From: Bodo saltans
Taxonomy: Eukaryota > Euglenozoa > Kinetoplastea > Eubodonida > Bodonidae
Length of the DNA: 24,805 nucleotides
Direction: 5' to 3'
Assembly: GCA_001460835.1 (NCBI GenBank)
Contig: CYKH01002155.1
Coordinates: 9,199 to 34,003 of the forward strand
Part shown: positions 7,729-15,094 of the stretch, in pieces
How the letters are laid out: the number at the start of each line of letters is the position of its first letter
Numbering within the stretch: position 1 is the first letter of the stretch
Position numbers and translations under genes: made by a program
The notes under the pieces: model-generated
What the model was told of the DNA's origin: nothing
The model's input: only the letters and a program-made list of their open reading frames with translations
Database searches by the model: none

Positions 7729-9030
7729 ATGCTCCGCCGTGCATCTGGCATCCAGACCGTCGCCGCCACGCGTGCCTTCGCCACGAGCCAAACGCTCATG
7801 GCCAAGCGTATCGACGTCTCGAACCCAATTATTGATATGGACGGCGATGAGATGACTCGCATCATCTGGGCTGATATCAAGGAGAAGCTGATTCTGCCCA
7901 ACGTGAACCTCCCCATCAAGTACTTCGATTTGAGCGTCCAGAGCCGCGACCTGACTGAGGATAAGATCACCGAGCAGGCTGCAGAGGCGATCCTTGCGCA
8001 CAACGTCGGTATCAAGTGCGCCACGATCACCCCCGATGAGGCCCGCGTCAAGGAGTTCAACCTCAAAAAGATGTGGAAGAGCCCCAACGGCACCATCCGT
8101 AACATCCTAAACGGTACCGTCTTCCGTGAGCCCATTATCATCAAGAACATCCCCCGTATTGTCCCTCACTGGAAGTCCCCCATTATTGTCGGCCGCCACG
8201 CCTTCGGTGATCAGTACAAGGCCACCGATGCCGTCTTCGGCAAAGGCAAGCTCGAGCTCGTCTTCACCCCCGCTGACGGCAGCGAGGTAAAGCGCATGGA
8301 GGTCTACAAGTTCCCCGGAGAGGGCGTCGGCCTTGCCATGTACAACACCCGCGAATCCATCGAGGCCTTCGCCACCGCCTGCTTCGAGTACGCCCTGCTC
8401 AAGCGATTCCCCCTGATTCTGAGCACAAAGAACACCATTCTTAAGAAGTACGACGGCATGTTCCTTGACTCCTTCGCCTCCCTGTACGAGACCAAGTACA
8501 AGGCTAAGTTCGAGCAGATCAAGATCTACTACGAGCACCGCCTGATTGACGACCAGGTTGCTCAGGCCCTCAAGGGTCCGGGTGGCTTCGTTTGGGCGTG
8601 CAAGAACTACGATGGTGATGTGCAGTCCGATATCGTGGCCCAGGGCTTCGGCTCCCTTGGTCTGATGACCTCCGTCCTCATGTGCCCCGATGGCAAGACC
8701 ATCGAGTCCGAGGCCGCCCACGGTACCGTCACTCGCCACTACCGCGAGCACCAAAAGGGCAAGGAAACCTCCACCAACTCCGTCGCCTCCATCTTCGCCT
8801 GGAGCCGCGGTCTGGCCCAGCGTGGCAAGCTCGATAACAACTCCGAGCTCGTTGACTTCGCACTCAAGCTTGAGCAGTCCACCATCCGCGCCATTGAGAA
8901 CGGCCACATGACCAAGGATCTCGCCCTCTGCATCCACGGTGCCTCCGGCCTCAAGCGTGAGCACTACGAGACCACCACTGGATTCCTCGATAGCGTTGCC
9001 GCCGAGCTCACCAAGACGCTCTCCCACTAA
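7729..9030 (+). CDS. IDH: NADP-dependent isocitrate dehydrogenase, mitochondrial
   Basis: 433 residues. It catalyses isocitrate + NADP+ to 2-oxoglutarate + CO2 + NADPH and belongs to the eukaryotic homodimeric NADP-IDH family (human IDH1/IDH2 type). Diagnostic features are [16 protein letters not shown] near the start of the mature domain, the substrate loop [17 protein letters not shown], the active-site Arg156 in [13 protein letters not shown] (equivalent of human IDH1 Arg132), metal ligands Asp297 and Asp301 in YDGDVQSD, and the NADP-binding [12 protein letters not shown] from residue 328. About 27 N-terminal residues ([20 protein letters not shown]...) are basic, Ser/Ala-rich and lack acids, as in a mitochondrial presequence; no C-terminal peroxisomal SKL-type signal is present. 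The upstream in-frame extension starts with TTG and is cut off by the splice acceptor. Codons end overwhelmingly in C or G, unlike the neighbours, which suggests strong expression. Confidence 0.97.
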   Translation: MLRRASGIQTVAATRAFATSQTLMAKRIDVSNPIIDMDGDEMTRIIWADIKEKLILPNVNLPIKYFDLSVQSRDLTEDKITEQAAEAILAHNVGIKCATITPDEARVKEFNLKKMWKSPNGTIRNILNGTVFREPIIIKNIPRIVPHWKSPIIVGRHAFGDQYKATDAVFGKGKLELVFTPADGSEVKRMEVYKFPGEGVGLAMYNTRESIEAFATACFEYALLKRFPLILSTKNTILKKYDGMFLDSFASLYETKYKAKFEQIKIYYEHRLIDDQVAQALKGPGGFVWACKNYDGDVQSDIVAQGFGSLGLMTSVLMCPDGKTIESEAAHGTVTRHYREHQKGKETSTNSVASIFAWSRGLAQRGKLDNNSELVDFALKLEQSTIRAIENGHMTKDLALCIHGASGLKREHYETTTGFLDSVAAELTKTLSH

Positions 9031-9389
9031 ATCACACTTGCGAGAGCAAGAAATAGTGGCGGTACAGAATATTGACAATGCGCAACAGGACGGAGGGAGC
9101 TGTGCCCAAACGCGACGTGCGTGAGTGTGGAGTGATGACGATGGAGGAGAGATAGGGAGCAACAACAGATAGGTAGGGAGAGAGGGTGTGTTTGTGAATG
9201 TTCGAAGGTGACAACGTAATCGACCAAGCAATCAATCGACTTTGAGACCCAAATGAGCCAAAGAAAAAAAAACTTTGTTGATTTAGGCCGCTAGTGGATG
9301 TCTATTGTTTCCAAAATGAAGCGAATTGCATTTGTTATCCTTTGTGTTTGGTTCCTCCCCTTAAAGCGCAAGTAGGCTCACACACAAAC
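9031..9389 (+). other. intergenic region, IDH to BRCT gene
   Basis: 359 bases without a gene. It has a purine-rich middle (GGAGGAGAGATAGGGAGCAA and following), a run of nine A residues near 9265-9272, and a pyrimidine-rich stretch from about 9328 (TTTGTTATCCTTTGTGTTTG then TTCCTCCCC) ending in AG at 9365-9366. That AG is the likely trans-splice acceptor for the ATG at 9390. No RNA gene was recognised. Confidence 0.5.
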
Positions 9390-11045
9390 ATGTTCCAAGA
9401 GCTGCTAAAAGAGATCAGCAATAATCCGCAGTCTGCGAGGATGCTGCAGGAGGCCCTGGCTAACCAGCAACAGCATTTGTCAACCCTTGGTCCGGTGTCG
9501 TCTGCCTCGTCAACGATCTCAACTGCGATGCCCTCGACCTCGACCACTCGAGGAGGTGCAGTTGCCACCAATCCCAAGCCAATTGCATCTGCAGGCAAAC
9601 CTTCACAGCGATCAGACTCTTCGTCAGTAGTGCAGCAGCTTCAGCAGGACGTCGCGTGGTGGAAGCAACGTGCGCTGGAGTCACACCGGCGATTGCTGAT
9701 CCTTCAAGAGCAGAGCTTCATCTCCGCCACACGCGCCCATCACGACGCGCCGTTTCTCGATTGGCCTGATGGTGACGAACTGTCAATGGTCGAGGACCTC
9801 GAAGAGGATGATCAGGGTGCTGCCGCGGAGCACGCGCCTTCGGAGGCGGTGGACCGGTTCCGTTCAGGAAGTGCGGTTGAGATTCCAGACTCTCGTCGTG
9901 GCCGACGCTTAGAGGTGGGAGGCAACCCCCCGTCGTCGGTGCGCAGCGCTAGTCAATTGATTAGAGGCGGAGGAGGTATGCCAGCGATGGTGGTTGTGCC
10001 CTCGCCCGGACCGCTTGTCTACCACGGCATCCCACCGCGATCTGGGGCGCCTTCCAATCAGCTCAAATCACGCCGAACGCCTCGGACACCGAGTTTGACC
10101 GCCGCAGACAGAGTTGATCGAGGAGGTTATCCTGTCGCCTCTCATTCGCGATCCATAGCCATTGGCAGCTCACCTGTTGTCGCCCCGCCCCTTCCCGCTC
10201 CTCTTCAACGAGCTGATGTCATTGCGCATACCGGGTACCCTGCAGCGAATCCGTACGGCACCAACGCTGCCTACCACTCAGCGTCCGCGGTCATTGCTGC
10301 ACGTCAAGCTGCTGCGGCAGCGAGGCCCCCTGTGCATCACTTCAGTGCTCGCTCCCCCGCCCCCAACCCTCCACAAGCACATCACTCTACGTTTGCTCAA
10401 GGGAATCGCAGTGGTGCTCCTATGCGCAGCGGTCTCGGGGGCGTTGAGGCGGAGTCTCGAGGTGCAAGTTCTGCAGCGTCGTCTGTTGCAGGAGCACTTC
10501 GTGCAGTTCGTGCTGGCGGGACAAGGTCTCCCTCGCCTCAAAACCCAAAACGAGGCAGCAACTCCTTCCGCAACTTGATTCTCTCAGGAGTCAGCGCGGA
10601 GGAGCGAGAAGCCGTCACTCAGGCCATTGGACATTTGACGAACGCAAGATTAGTGGGCAGCGACACCTCTGACACGCTCCCCTCCCTCGTGACTCATGTC
10701 GTGACGCCTGGGGGTGGGCTCCGTAGCTTCAAGGCGCTGTGTGCGTACGTCTCCGCGAAGTACGTCATTACACCGCAATATGTAATTGACTCCGCTAAGG
10801 CAGGGTATTGGCTGGAGGAGCTCGACTTCCCTACGTCCCACTTCATTCCAACGAAGCCTCTAGAACATCAACAGTTTCTGGTCACAATGGACGACGCATC
10901 ACTTTGTGACCTCGTCAAGCGCGTCATTGTGTACGGAGGGGGCTCTATTCTGCATACCGCAAGGAAGACGCTTGCTGACGATGTGGTGGTCATACGAGGA
11001 GCACAGGAGCTTCTTGATTTCATTGCAACGAAATCACAAACGTGA
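9390..11045 (+). CDS. C-terminal BRCT-domain protein with disordered N-terminus
   Basis: 551 residues. The first ATG in frame is 9390; the upstream extension begins with GTG and precedes the splice acceptor. Residues 1-45 are helical (MFQELLKEISNNPQSARMLQ), a short coiled coil follows at about 84-115 (VVQQLQQDVAWWKQRALESH), and a long Ser/Pro/Ala/Arg-rich disordered region runs to about 385. The C-terminus shows a BRCT-like fold: NLILSGVSAEEREAVTQAIG, THVVTP, then AKYVITPQYVIDSAKAGYWL with the conserved Trp, as in microcephalin, TOPBP1 and SLF1-type BRCTs. Residues about 485-551 (VKRVIVYGGGSILHTARKTL, DDVVVIRG) look like a second, short BRCT. BRCT pairs bind phosphoproteins in DNA-damage and chromatin pathways. 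A role in DNA repair or cell-cycle signalling is inferred; the ortholog was not identified. Confidence 0.75.
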   Translation: MFQELLKEISNNPQSARMLQEALANQQQHLSTLGPVSSASSTISTAMPSTSTTRGGAVATNPKPIASAGKPSQRSDSSSVVQQLQQDVAWWKQRALESHRRLLILQEQSFISATRAHHDAPFLDWPDGDELSMVEDLEEDDQGAAAEHAPSEAVDRFRSGSAVEIPDSRRGRRLEVGGNPPSSVRSASQLIRGGGGMPAMVVVPSPGPLVYHGIPPRSGAPSNQLKSRRTPRTPSLTAADRVDRGGYPVASHSRSIAIGSSPVVAPPLPAPLQRADVIAHTGYPAANPYGTNAAYHSASAVIAARQAAAAARPPVHHFSARSPAPNPPQAHHSTFAQGNRSGAPMRSGLGGVEAESRGASSAASSVAGALRAVRAGGTRSPSPQNPKRGSNSFRNLILSGVSAEEREAVTQAIGHLTNARLVGSDTSDTLPSLVTHVVTPGGGLRSFKALCAYVSAKYVITPQYVIDSAKAGYWLEELDFPTSHFIPTKPLEHQQFLVTMDDASLCDLVKRVIVYGGGSILHTARKTLADDVVVIRGAQELLDFIATKSQT

Positions 11046-11287
11046 AGGATGCAGATGCGGATGGGGAACTTTCCGCAAATACATATTAGATCATGTGAGT
11101 TTGGGCCGCTGACCCACACACTTTTTTTCTGTTTCTAGACGAAGATAGAAGTTTTTTGTTCTTAAGCTGCATCTCACGGTAATTGTGCCTTTAATTCTTC
11201 ACCTCTGGACTCTGGATTCTTTAGTTTCTTTTGCGCTTTACACAGAACTCAGAATTTCAGAGCTGACCCCATTTATCGGGGCAATAA

Positions 11288-11707
11288 ATGACTGCACGAG
11301 ATTTAATCGTCTTGCAAGGCGAGATTGACAAGAACGCCGCCATCATTGGCAGCCTTCAGCATGAGACCGCTCTTACACTCGCCACCGTGAGCGGCCAAGA
11401 GCGCGCACTAAAGAAGCACTTGTTATCGTTGCAAGAGGAGCTGCGCACTGTTCGTGACCTGACGATAGCAATGCAGGCACGTGTCCAGGGTGGCCCAACA
11501 GTCAAACAATCAGAAGTGGATGCGGCTATTCAGCGGCGGAATAAGAAGAAAGAAGATCTCAAAACAATCCAACGGGAGGTGCGCCTGCTGGAGGGCATTT
11601 TGCACGAGTTTATCGACGTGGAGCCTCTACGAATTCGTGAATTGTTTGATGTGAGCGACCCTAACGATGAAATTGCACTGGCGATGGTGTTGGATGCTCG
11701 GAAGTAG
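11288..11707 (+). CDS. small coiled-coil protein, function unknown
   Basis: 139 residues, ATG 11288 to TAG. It is almost wholly helical: heptads at residues 4-65 (LIVLQGEIDKNAAIIGSLQH, then ALKKHLLSLQEELRTVRDL), a break at GGPTVK, then a basic helix RRNKKKEDLKTIQREVRLLE. It ends in an acidic tail (DVSDPNDEIALAMVLDARK). The upstream spacer 11118-11261 is pyrimidine-rich with several possible acceptor AGs (TTTCTAG, TCTTTAG, ACACAG, TTTCAG), as expected of a separately processed mRNA. Not recognised as a known family; a structural partner in a flagellar or complex-assembly role would be a guess. Confidence 0.7.
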   Translation: MTARDLIVLQGEIDKNAAIIGSLQHETALTLATVSGQERALKKHLLSLQEELRTVRDLTIAMQARVQGGPTVKQSEVDAAIQRRNKKKEDLKTIQREVRLLEGILHEFIDVEPLRIRELFDVSDPNDEIALAMVLDARK

Positions 11708-11859
11708 CCGCGGAACCGAGAATTGAGGAGATATCGCGAACGGAAGCCTGCCCTTTGCGAGAATTGCAGAGGCGAAATTTGTATTGTTGTTGTTCTTCAT
11801 GAAATAATTGCTGTTTGATTCGAACCATCACATCTGTGATGTCTCACAAGAAGCTCACT

Positions 11860-11876
11860 TTTTTGCTTGTACACAG
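11860..11876 (+). promoter_or_regulatory. trans-splice acceptor of the Sec23 gene
   Basis: CTTTTTTGCTTGTACACAG: a pyrimidine tract ending in CACAG at 11872-11876, 21 bases before the ATG at 11898. This close spacing supports that ATG as the true start. Confidence 0.5.
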
Positions 11877-11897
11877 GTTAACGTTTAACGGTACCGC

Positions 11898-14645
11898 ATG
11901 CAGCCATATCAAGGAGCGGGGTGGACAGGGCAATACCCTCAAGCAGGGGCTTCCCAACAACCTGGTGCTCAACAACAGTATGCGCAACAAAGTTATCCAC
12001 AAGGGCAGCCCTTGCAAGGATATGCGCCTCAAGAGCAGCAGCAACAGCAGCAGTTTCAACCTGCTCAGTATCAACAGCAACAACAGCAATATCCTCAGGC
12101 ACAACAGCAATATGCCCAACAGCAGCAGCAGTTGGCATATCCGCAGCAACAGCAACAGCAGGTTAACAGCGTCCCTCAAGGGCAGCTGCCTCCCATGCCT
12201 CTCCCTCCCACCCAGGCAACTCCGGTCACCCCAACATTCCAGAACACACCCGACCCGGCCTTGCTAAACCGAGAGCAGAGCGACAGCAACGGGCTGCGAT
12301 GGACCTGGTCGACCTACCCCAACACCGAGCGACCAAAGGGTGCCCGAGGTGGAGGTGCTGCTGGACACATCCACACCCCACCCATGATTATTCCCCTGAG
12401 CTGCATGTACACCCCGCTACAACCTCTGACGACAGGGACGCCAGAAGTGCAGGGGCAACCGGAGCTGTGCAAGAACTGCGGTTCGATTTGGTCGCGCCAC
12501 AGTCGCGTGGATGTTGCTGCAAACTACTGGGCATGTTTGTCATGCTTCTCCCGCAATCCCCTGCCCAAGGGGTTTGATCCCCAGCACCCCGCACTCCTTC
12601 ACGACACGGTCGAGTACGTCTTGGGCACCGATAGTGAAGCCCGCCCTACGTTCCTTTTTGTCATTGACACATGCATCCCGCAGGAAGAGATGGACGCCCT
12701 GAAGCGTAATTTATTGCGTTGCGTGGAGTGGTTGCCACCTCTGTCGCTCGTAGGCTTTGTGACCTTTGGACATGGAGTGACCCTGTGGGAGCTGGGCTGC
12801 GAGGAGCTGAACAAGTGCTACTGCCTGCGAGGGACTCGACAGTACTCCGTCACGGAGCTGACTGCAATGCTCAACGTCAGTGAAACGAGCCCTGTCCTAG
12901 GCCGGTTCCTCTGCCCCCTCGACGAGTGCGAGTTCGCCCTCAACTCCATTATCGATGAGCTGAGTGTTGACCCCTTCCCTGTGTCTGTTGGATTCCGACC
13001 TCAGCGAGCAACAGGGACTGCCATTGACCTCGCGGTGCGACTCATGGAGTTCCTCGGGAGCGGATCCACGTGCGGTAAGGTGGCACTGTTTTGTGGTGGT
13101 CCCTGCACTCGTGGCCCTGGTAAGGTGGTGGGTGTCGACAAGGCTGAGATGCTCCGCTTCCATCGTGACTTTATGGACGGTAACACGCCGCACTACCAAG
13201 CCGCGTTCGACTTCTACAACGACATTGCTGGCCGTCTCCAAGCGGTCCGCGGTGCGTTGGATGTGTTTGCCGAGAGCTTCGATCAAGTCGGCATCACAGA
13301 GCTTCGACGTTGCGTCAACAACACTGGTGGCACGTTCGTTTGTGGCGACACATTTGATCATCAAATGTTTACGGAGAGTTTCCAGCGCAGCTTTCAACGC
13401 TGCAACATCAAGCCGACTGGAGAGGTGGTGGAGGGAGACCTCGAGACCCATGCCATGTTTGGACTTCAGGTGCAACTGTTGACAAGTGCCGACACGCTGA
13501 TTTCAGGAGTCATCGGGCCGTGCTCTGCTGTTCCGTTGGCAAAGGCAGGCCCAACAGCGACCCCAGCGATCAACGCTGCGAATAGCCGAGTCTCTCCGCT
13601 TGTCATTGGTCTCGGAGGCACGACGACGTGGTCCACCAGCTGCGCTGACGAAAGCCTTACCCTCACCTTTGTGTTTGACACTGAGACTTCGGACAGTGCT
13701 GATACGCAACAACAACAACAACCTGGTTCGCCCTCTGGCCCTGCTACTGTCGTTTCCACGTCCCAACGCTTCTTCCAATTCCAGGCGTCCTACGTCACCG
13801 CCACTGGGCAGCGCCGTATTCGTGTCTCTACTGTTGTACAGCCTGTCGCTCCTTTAAAAGACCCAACGTACTTTGTGTTCCACAGAACATTTGATCAGGC
13901 GTGCGCTGCTGCTGTGACGTCTCGCATGGCGGTCTGGCTCATGGAGCAACAAGACAACCGCTGGGAGTCCACCAAACGTTGGCTGGACAAGTTGCTCGTG
14001 CAGTTTGTTCGTCGCTTTGGCACCTACACCATTGGACAACCAGACTCACTGCGTCTTGCTCCGTGTCTTAGCCTATTTCCGTCCTTCGTGTTCAACCTTC
14101 GCCGATCCGAGTTTTTTATGGTTCAGAATATTTCCCCTGATGAGACCACCTTCAAACGCCACTGGATGATGCGAGAGCCGTGCGATAGTTGCGTGCTGAT
14201 GATCCAGCCCACACTCTTTAGCTACACTCTTGCGGCCCCGGTCGCCTCCCCGGTGCCACTTGACAGCACGAGCCTTGTGCCAGACCACGTCCTACTTATG
14301 GACGCCTTCTTTAACGTTCACGTGTTGTGGGGCGCTACTGTCTACGAGTGGCTGAAGATGAAGTACCATGAGAACCCCGACTTTGCCCACTTTAAAGCTC
14401 AAGTGGATGCCCCTGACGTCGACGCGGCGGAGATCCTGAAGCGACGCTTCCCGTACCCACGCTTTTCCAAGACAGATGTCAACGGATCTGAGTCCCGACA
14501 TGTCAAGACACGCTTGAACCCAACGACCACCCACAACAACACAATGCAGTCGGGCGGCGAGGTGATTTACACCGACGACGCAAGCGTGACGCGCTTTATG
14601 CAGACACTCAAGGCGGCTGCGGTGGCGCCCGAAGCGCCGAAGTAA
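11898..14645 (+). CDS. SEC23: COPII inner-coat subunit Sec23 with Gln-rich N-terminal extension
   Basis: 915 residues. Sec23 is the Sar1 GTPase-activating half of the Sec23-Sec24 dimer that coats vesicles leaving the endoplasmic reticulum. The conserved start GLRWTWSTYPNTERPKG begins near residue 132. A zinc finger follows (Cys191, Cys194, Cys213, Cys216), then the trunk (FVIDTCIPQEEMDALKRNLL; LVGFVTFGHGVTLWELGCEE), the GGP/RGPGKVVG stretch, the beta-sandwich (SGVIGPC; GQRRIRVSTV), the helical domain and the C-terminal gelsolin-like domain (HVLLMDAFFNVHVLWGATVY; EILKRRFPYPRF; THNN). These blocks match Sec23 rather than Sec24. Unusual is the first 130 residues, mostly Gln/Pro/Tyr repeats encoded by CAA/CAG runs; Sec23 in animals and yeast is about 765 residues and starts near the conserved block. 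A short Gly-rich insertion (GARGGGAAGHIH) and a polyGln loop near 601-606 are also present. Confidence 0.95.
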   Translation: MQPYQGAGWTGQYPQAGASQQPGAQQQYAQQSYPQGQPLQGYAPQEQQQQQQFQPAQYQQQQQQYPQAQQQYAQQQQQLAYPQQQQQQVNSVPQGQLPPMPLPPTQATPVTPTFQNTPDPALLNREQSDSNGLRWTWSTYPNTERPKGARGGGAAGHIHTPPMIIPLSCMYTPLQPLTTGTPEVQGQPELCKNCGSIWSRHSRVDVAANYWACLSCFSRNPLPKGFDPQHPALLHDTVEYVLGTDSEARPTFLFVIDTCIPQEEMDALKRNLLRCVEWLPPLSLVGFVTFGHGVTLWELGCEELNKCYCLRGTRQYSVTELTAMLNVSETSPVLGRFLCPLDECEFALNSIIDELSVDPFPVSVGFRPQRATGTAIDLAVRLMEFLGSGSTCGKVALFCGGPCTRGPGKVVGVDKAEMLRFHRDFMDGNTPHYQAAFDFYNDIAGRLQAVRGALDVFAESFDQVGITELRRCVNNTGGTFVCGDTFDHQMFTESFQRSFQRCNIKPTGEVVEGDLETHAMFGLQVQLLTSADTLISGVIGPCSAVPLAKAGPTATPAINAANSRVSPLVIGLGGTTTWSTSCADESLTLTFVFDTETSDSADTQQQQQPGSPSGPATVVSTSQRFFQFQASYVTATGQRRIRVSTVVQPVAPLKDPTYFVFHRTFDQACAAAVTSRMAVWLMEQQDNRWESTKRWLDKLLVQFVRRFGTYTIGQPDSLRLAPCLSLFPSFVFNLRRSEFFMVQNISPDETTFKRHWMMREPCDSCVLMIQPTLFSYTLAAPVASPVPLDSTSLVPDHVLLMDAFFNVHVLWGATVYEWLKMKYHENPDFAHFKAQVDAPDVDAAEILKRRFPYPRFSKTDVNGSESRHVKTRLNPTTTHNNTMQSGGEVIYTDDASVTRFMQTLKAAAVAPEAPK

Positions 14646-14775
14646 GGAGCAGGAGAGATGCCTAGGACTTTACATGAGGGCCAGGAGAATGAAATATGAT
14701 GTGCTTGTGTGCTTAGAACTGCATTCCAGGCCGTTCAACCTTAGCAACAACCAAAGCAAAACTACCATTTATCAT

Positions 14776-14833
14776 CTTGACCGTTTTTCTTGATGCTATG
14801 TTGTCATGTTCCTTGTCGTGTTTTTTCCCCTAG
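14776..14833 (+). promoter_or_regulatory. strong polypyrimidine tract and AG upstream of the channel gene
   Basis: TTTTTCTTGATGCTATGTTG and then CCTTGTCGTGTTTTTTCCCC end in TAG, with AG at 14832-14833. This is the strongest acceptor-like signal in the spacer. If used, it gives the channel mRNA a 5' UTR of about 260 bases. The AG itself is the first two bases of the 5' arm of the first hairpin. Confidence 0.45.
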
Positions 14834-14860
14834 AGTGAACTTCGTGAGTTCGTAGACTCT
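14832..14860 (+). other. hairpin 1 in the channel leader
   Basis: AGAGT-GAACT pairs with AGTTC-(GTAG bulge)-ACTCT around a five-base TCGTG loop, ten base pairs in all apart from an unpaired position and the bulge. Its 5' arm includes the candidate splice-acceptor AG. Confidence 0.45.
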
Positions 14861-14874
14861 TTTGTGAGAAAAGG

Positions 14875-14895
14875 AAAGTGCCACGTTAGCACTTT
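14875..14895 (+). other. hairpin 2 in the channel leader
   Basis: AAAGTGC (14875-14881) and GCACTTT (14889-14895) are perfect inverted repeats with a seven-base loop. Confidence 0.45.
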
Positions 14896-14940
14896 GTGTC
14901 CTCTCGCGTGCAGTCTCGGTATTGTTCATCAACAACATCG

Positions 14941-14969
14941 AGCTCTCCGCGAAAGACCCAAAAAGAGCT
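14941..14969 (+). other. hairpin 3 in the channel leader
   Basis: AGCTCT (14941-14946) pairs with AGAGCT (14964-14969) with a 17-base loop. Weaker than its neighbours. Confidence 0.3.
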
Positions 14970-14983
14970 TTTTGAAAGAAAAG

Positions 14984-15003
14984 CTATTCATTTCAGTGAA
15001 TAG
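14984..15003 (+). other. hairpin 4 in the channel leader
   Basis: CTATTCA (14984-14990) and TGAATAG (14997-15003) are perfect inverted repeats with the six-base loop TTTCAG. Confidence 0.45.
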
Positions 15004-15094
15004 AAAAGTAACAAAAAACGTCATCAACACACTTCAATTTTAGTACCACCACTCACGAAGGAACAAGCAACACAATCACACAGCGGAATCAACA

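Larger units (their letters stand above)
14646..15094 (+). other. intergenic region / long leader before the channel gene
   Basis: 449 bases without an ORF. The first half has the Sec23 3' flank and a strong T/C tract (about 14776-14830, ending TTTTTTCCCCTAG). From 14832 to 15003 it is unusually rich in perfect inverted repeats (four hairpins, listed separately). The last 90 bases are A/C-rich with a weaker tract and an AG at 15042-15043. Confidence 0.55.

Noticed and set aside
8107-9231. 374-codon open frame on the minus strand across the IDH gene
   Set aside because: It is a shadow of the strongly GC3-biased IDH coding sequence; its translation is Gly/Leu/Val/Glu repeats without domains, and the sense strand is unmistakable IDH.
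9294-9389. N-terminal extension of the BRCT protein
   Set aside because: It starts with GTG and lies before the acceptor AG at 9365-9366; the first ATG is 9390.
11898-14645. Sec24 as the identity of the COPII subunit
   Set aside because: The Gln-rich N-terminus and zinc finger suggested Sec24 at first, but LVGFVTFG, GQRRIRVSTV, LLMDAFFNVHVL and EILKRRFPYPRF follow Sec23.
14832-15003. Cluster of snoRNA-like genes
   Set aside because: The hairpins are short (20-30 bases), and no C/D boxes or convincing AGA-box single-hairpin layout of kinetoplastid guide RNAs could be placed; kept only as structured sequence.
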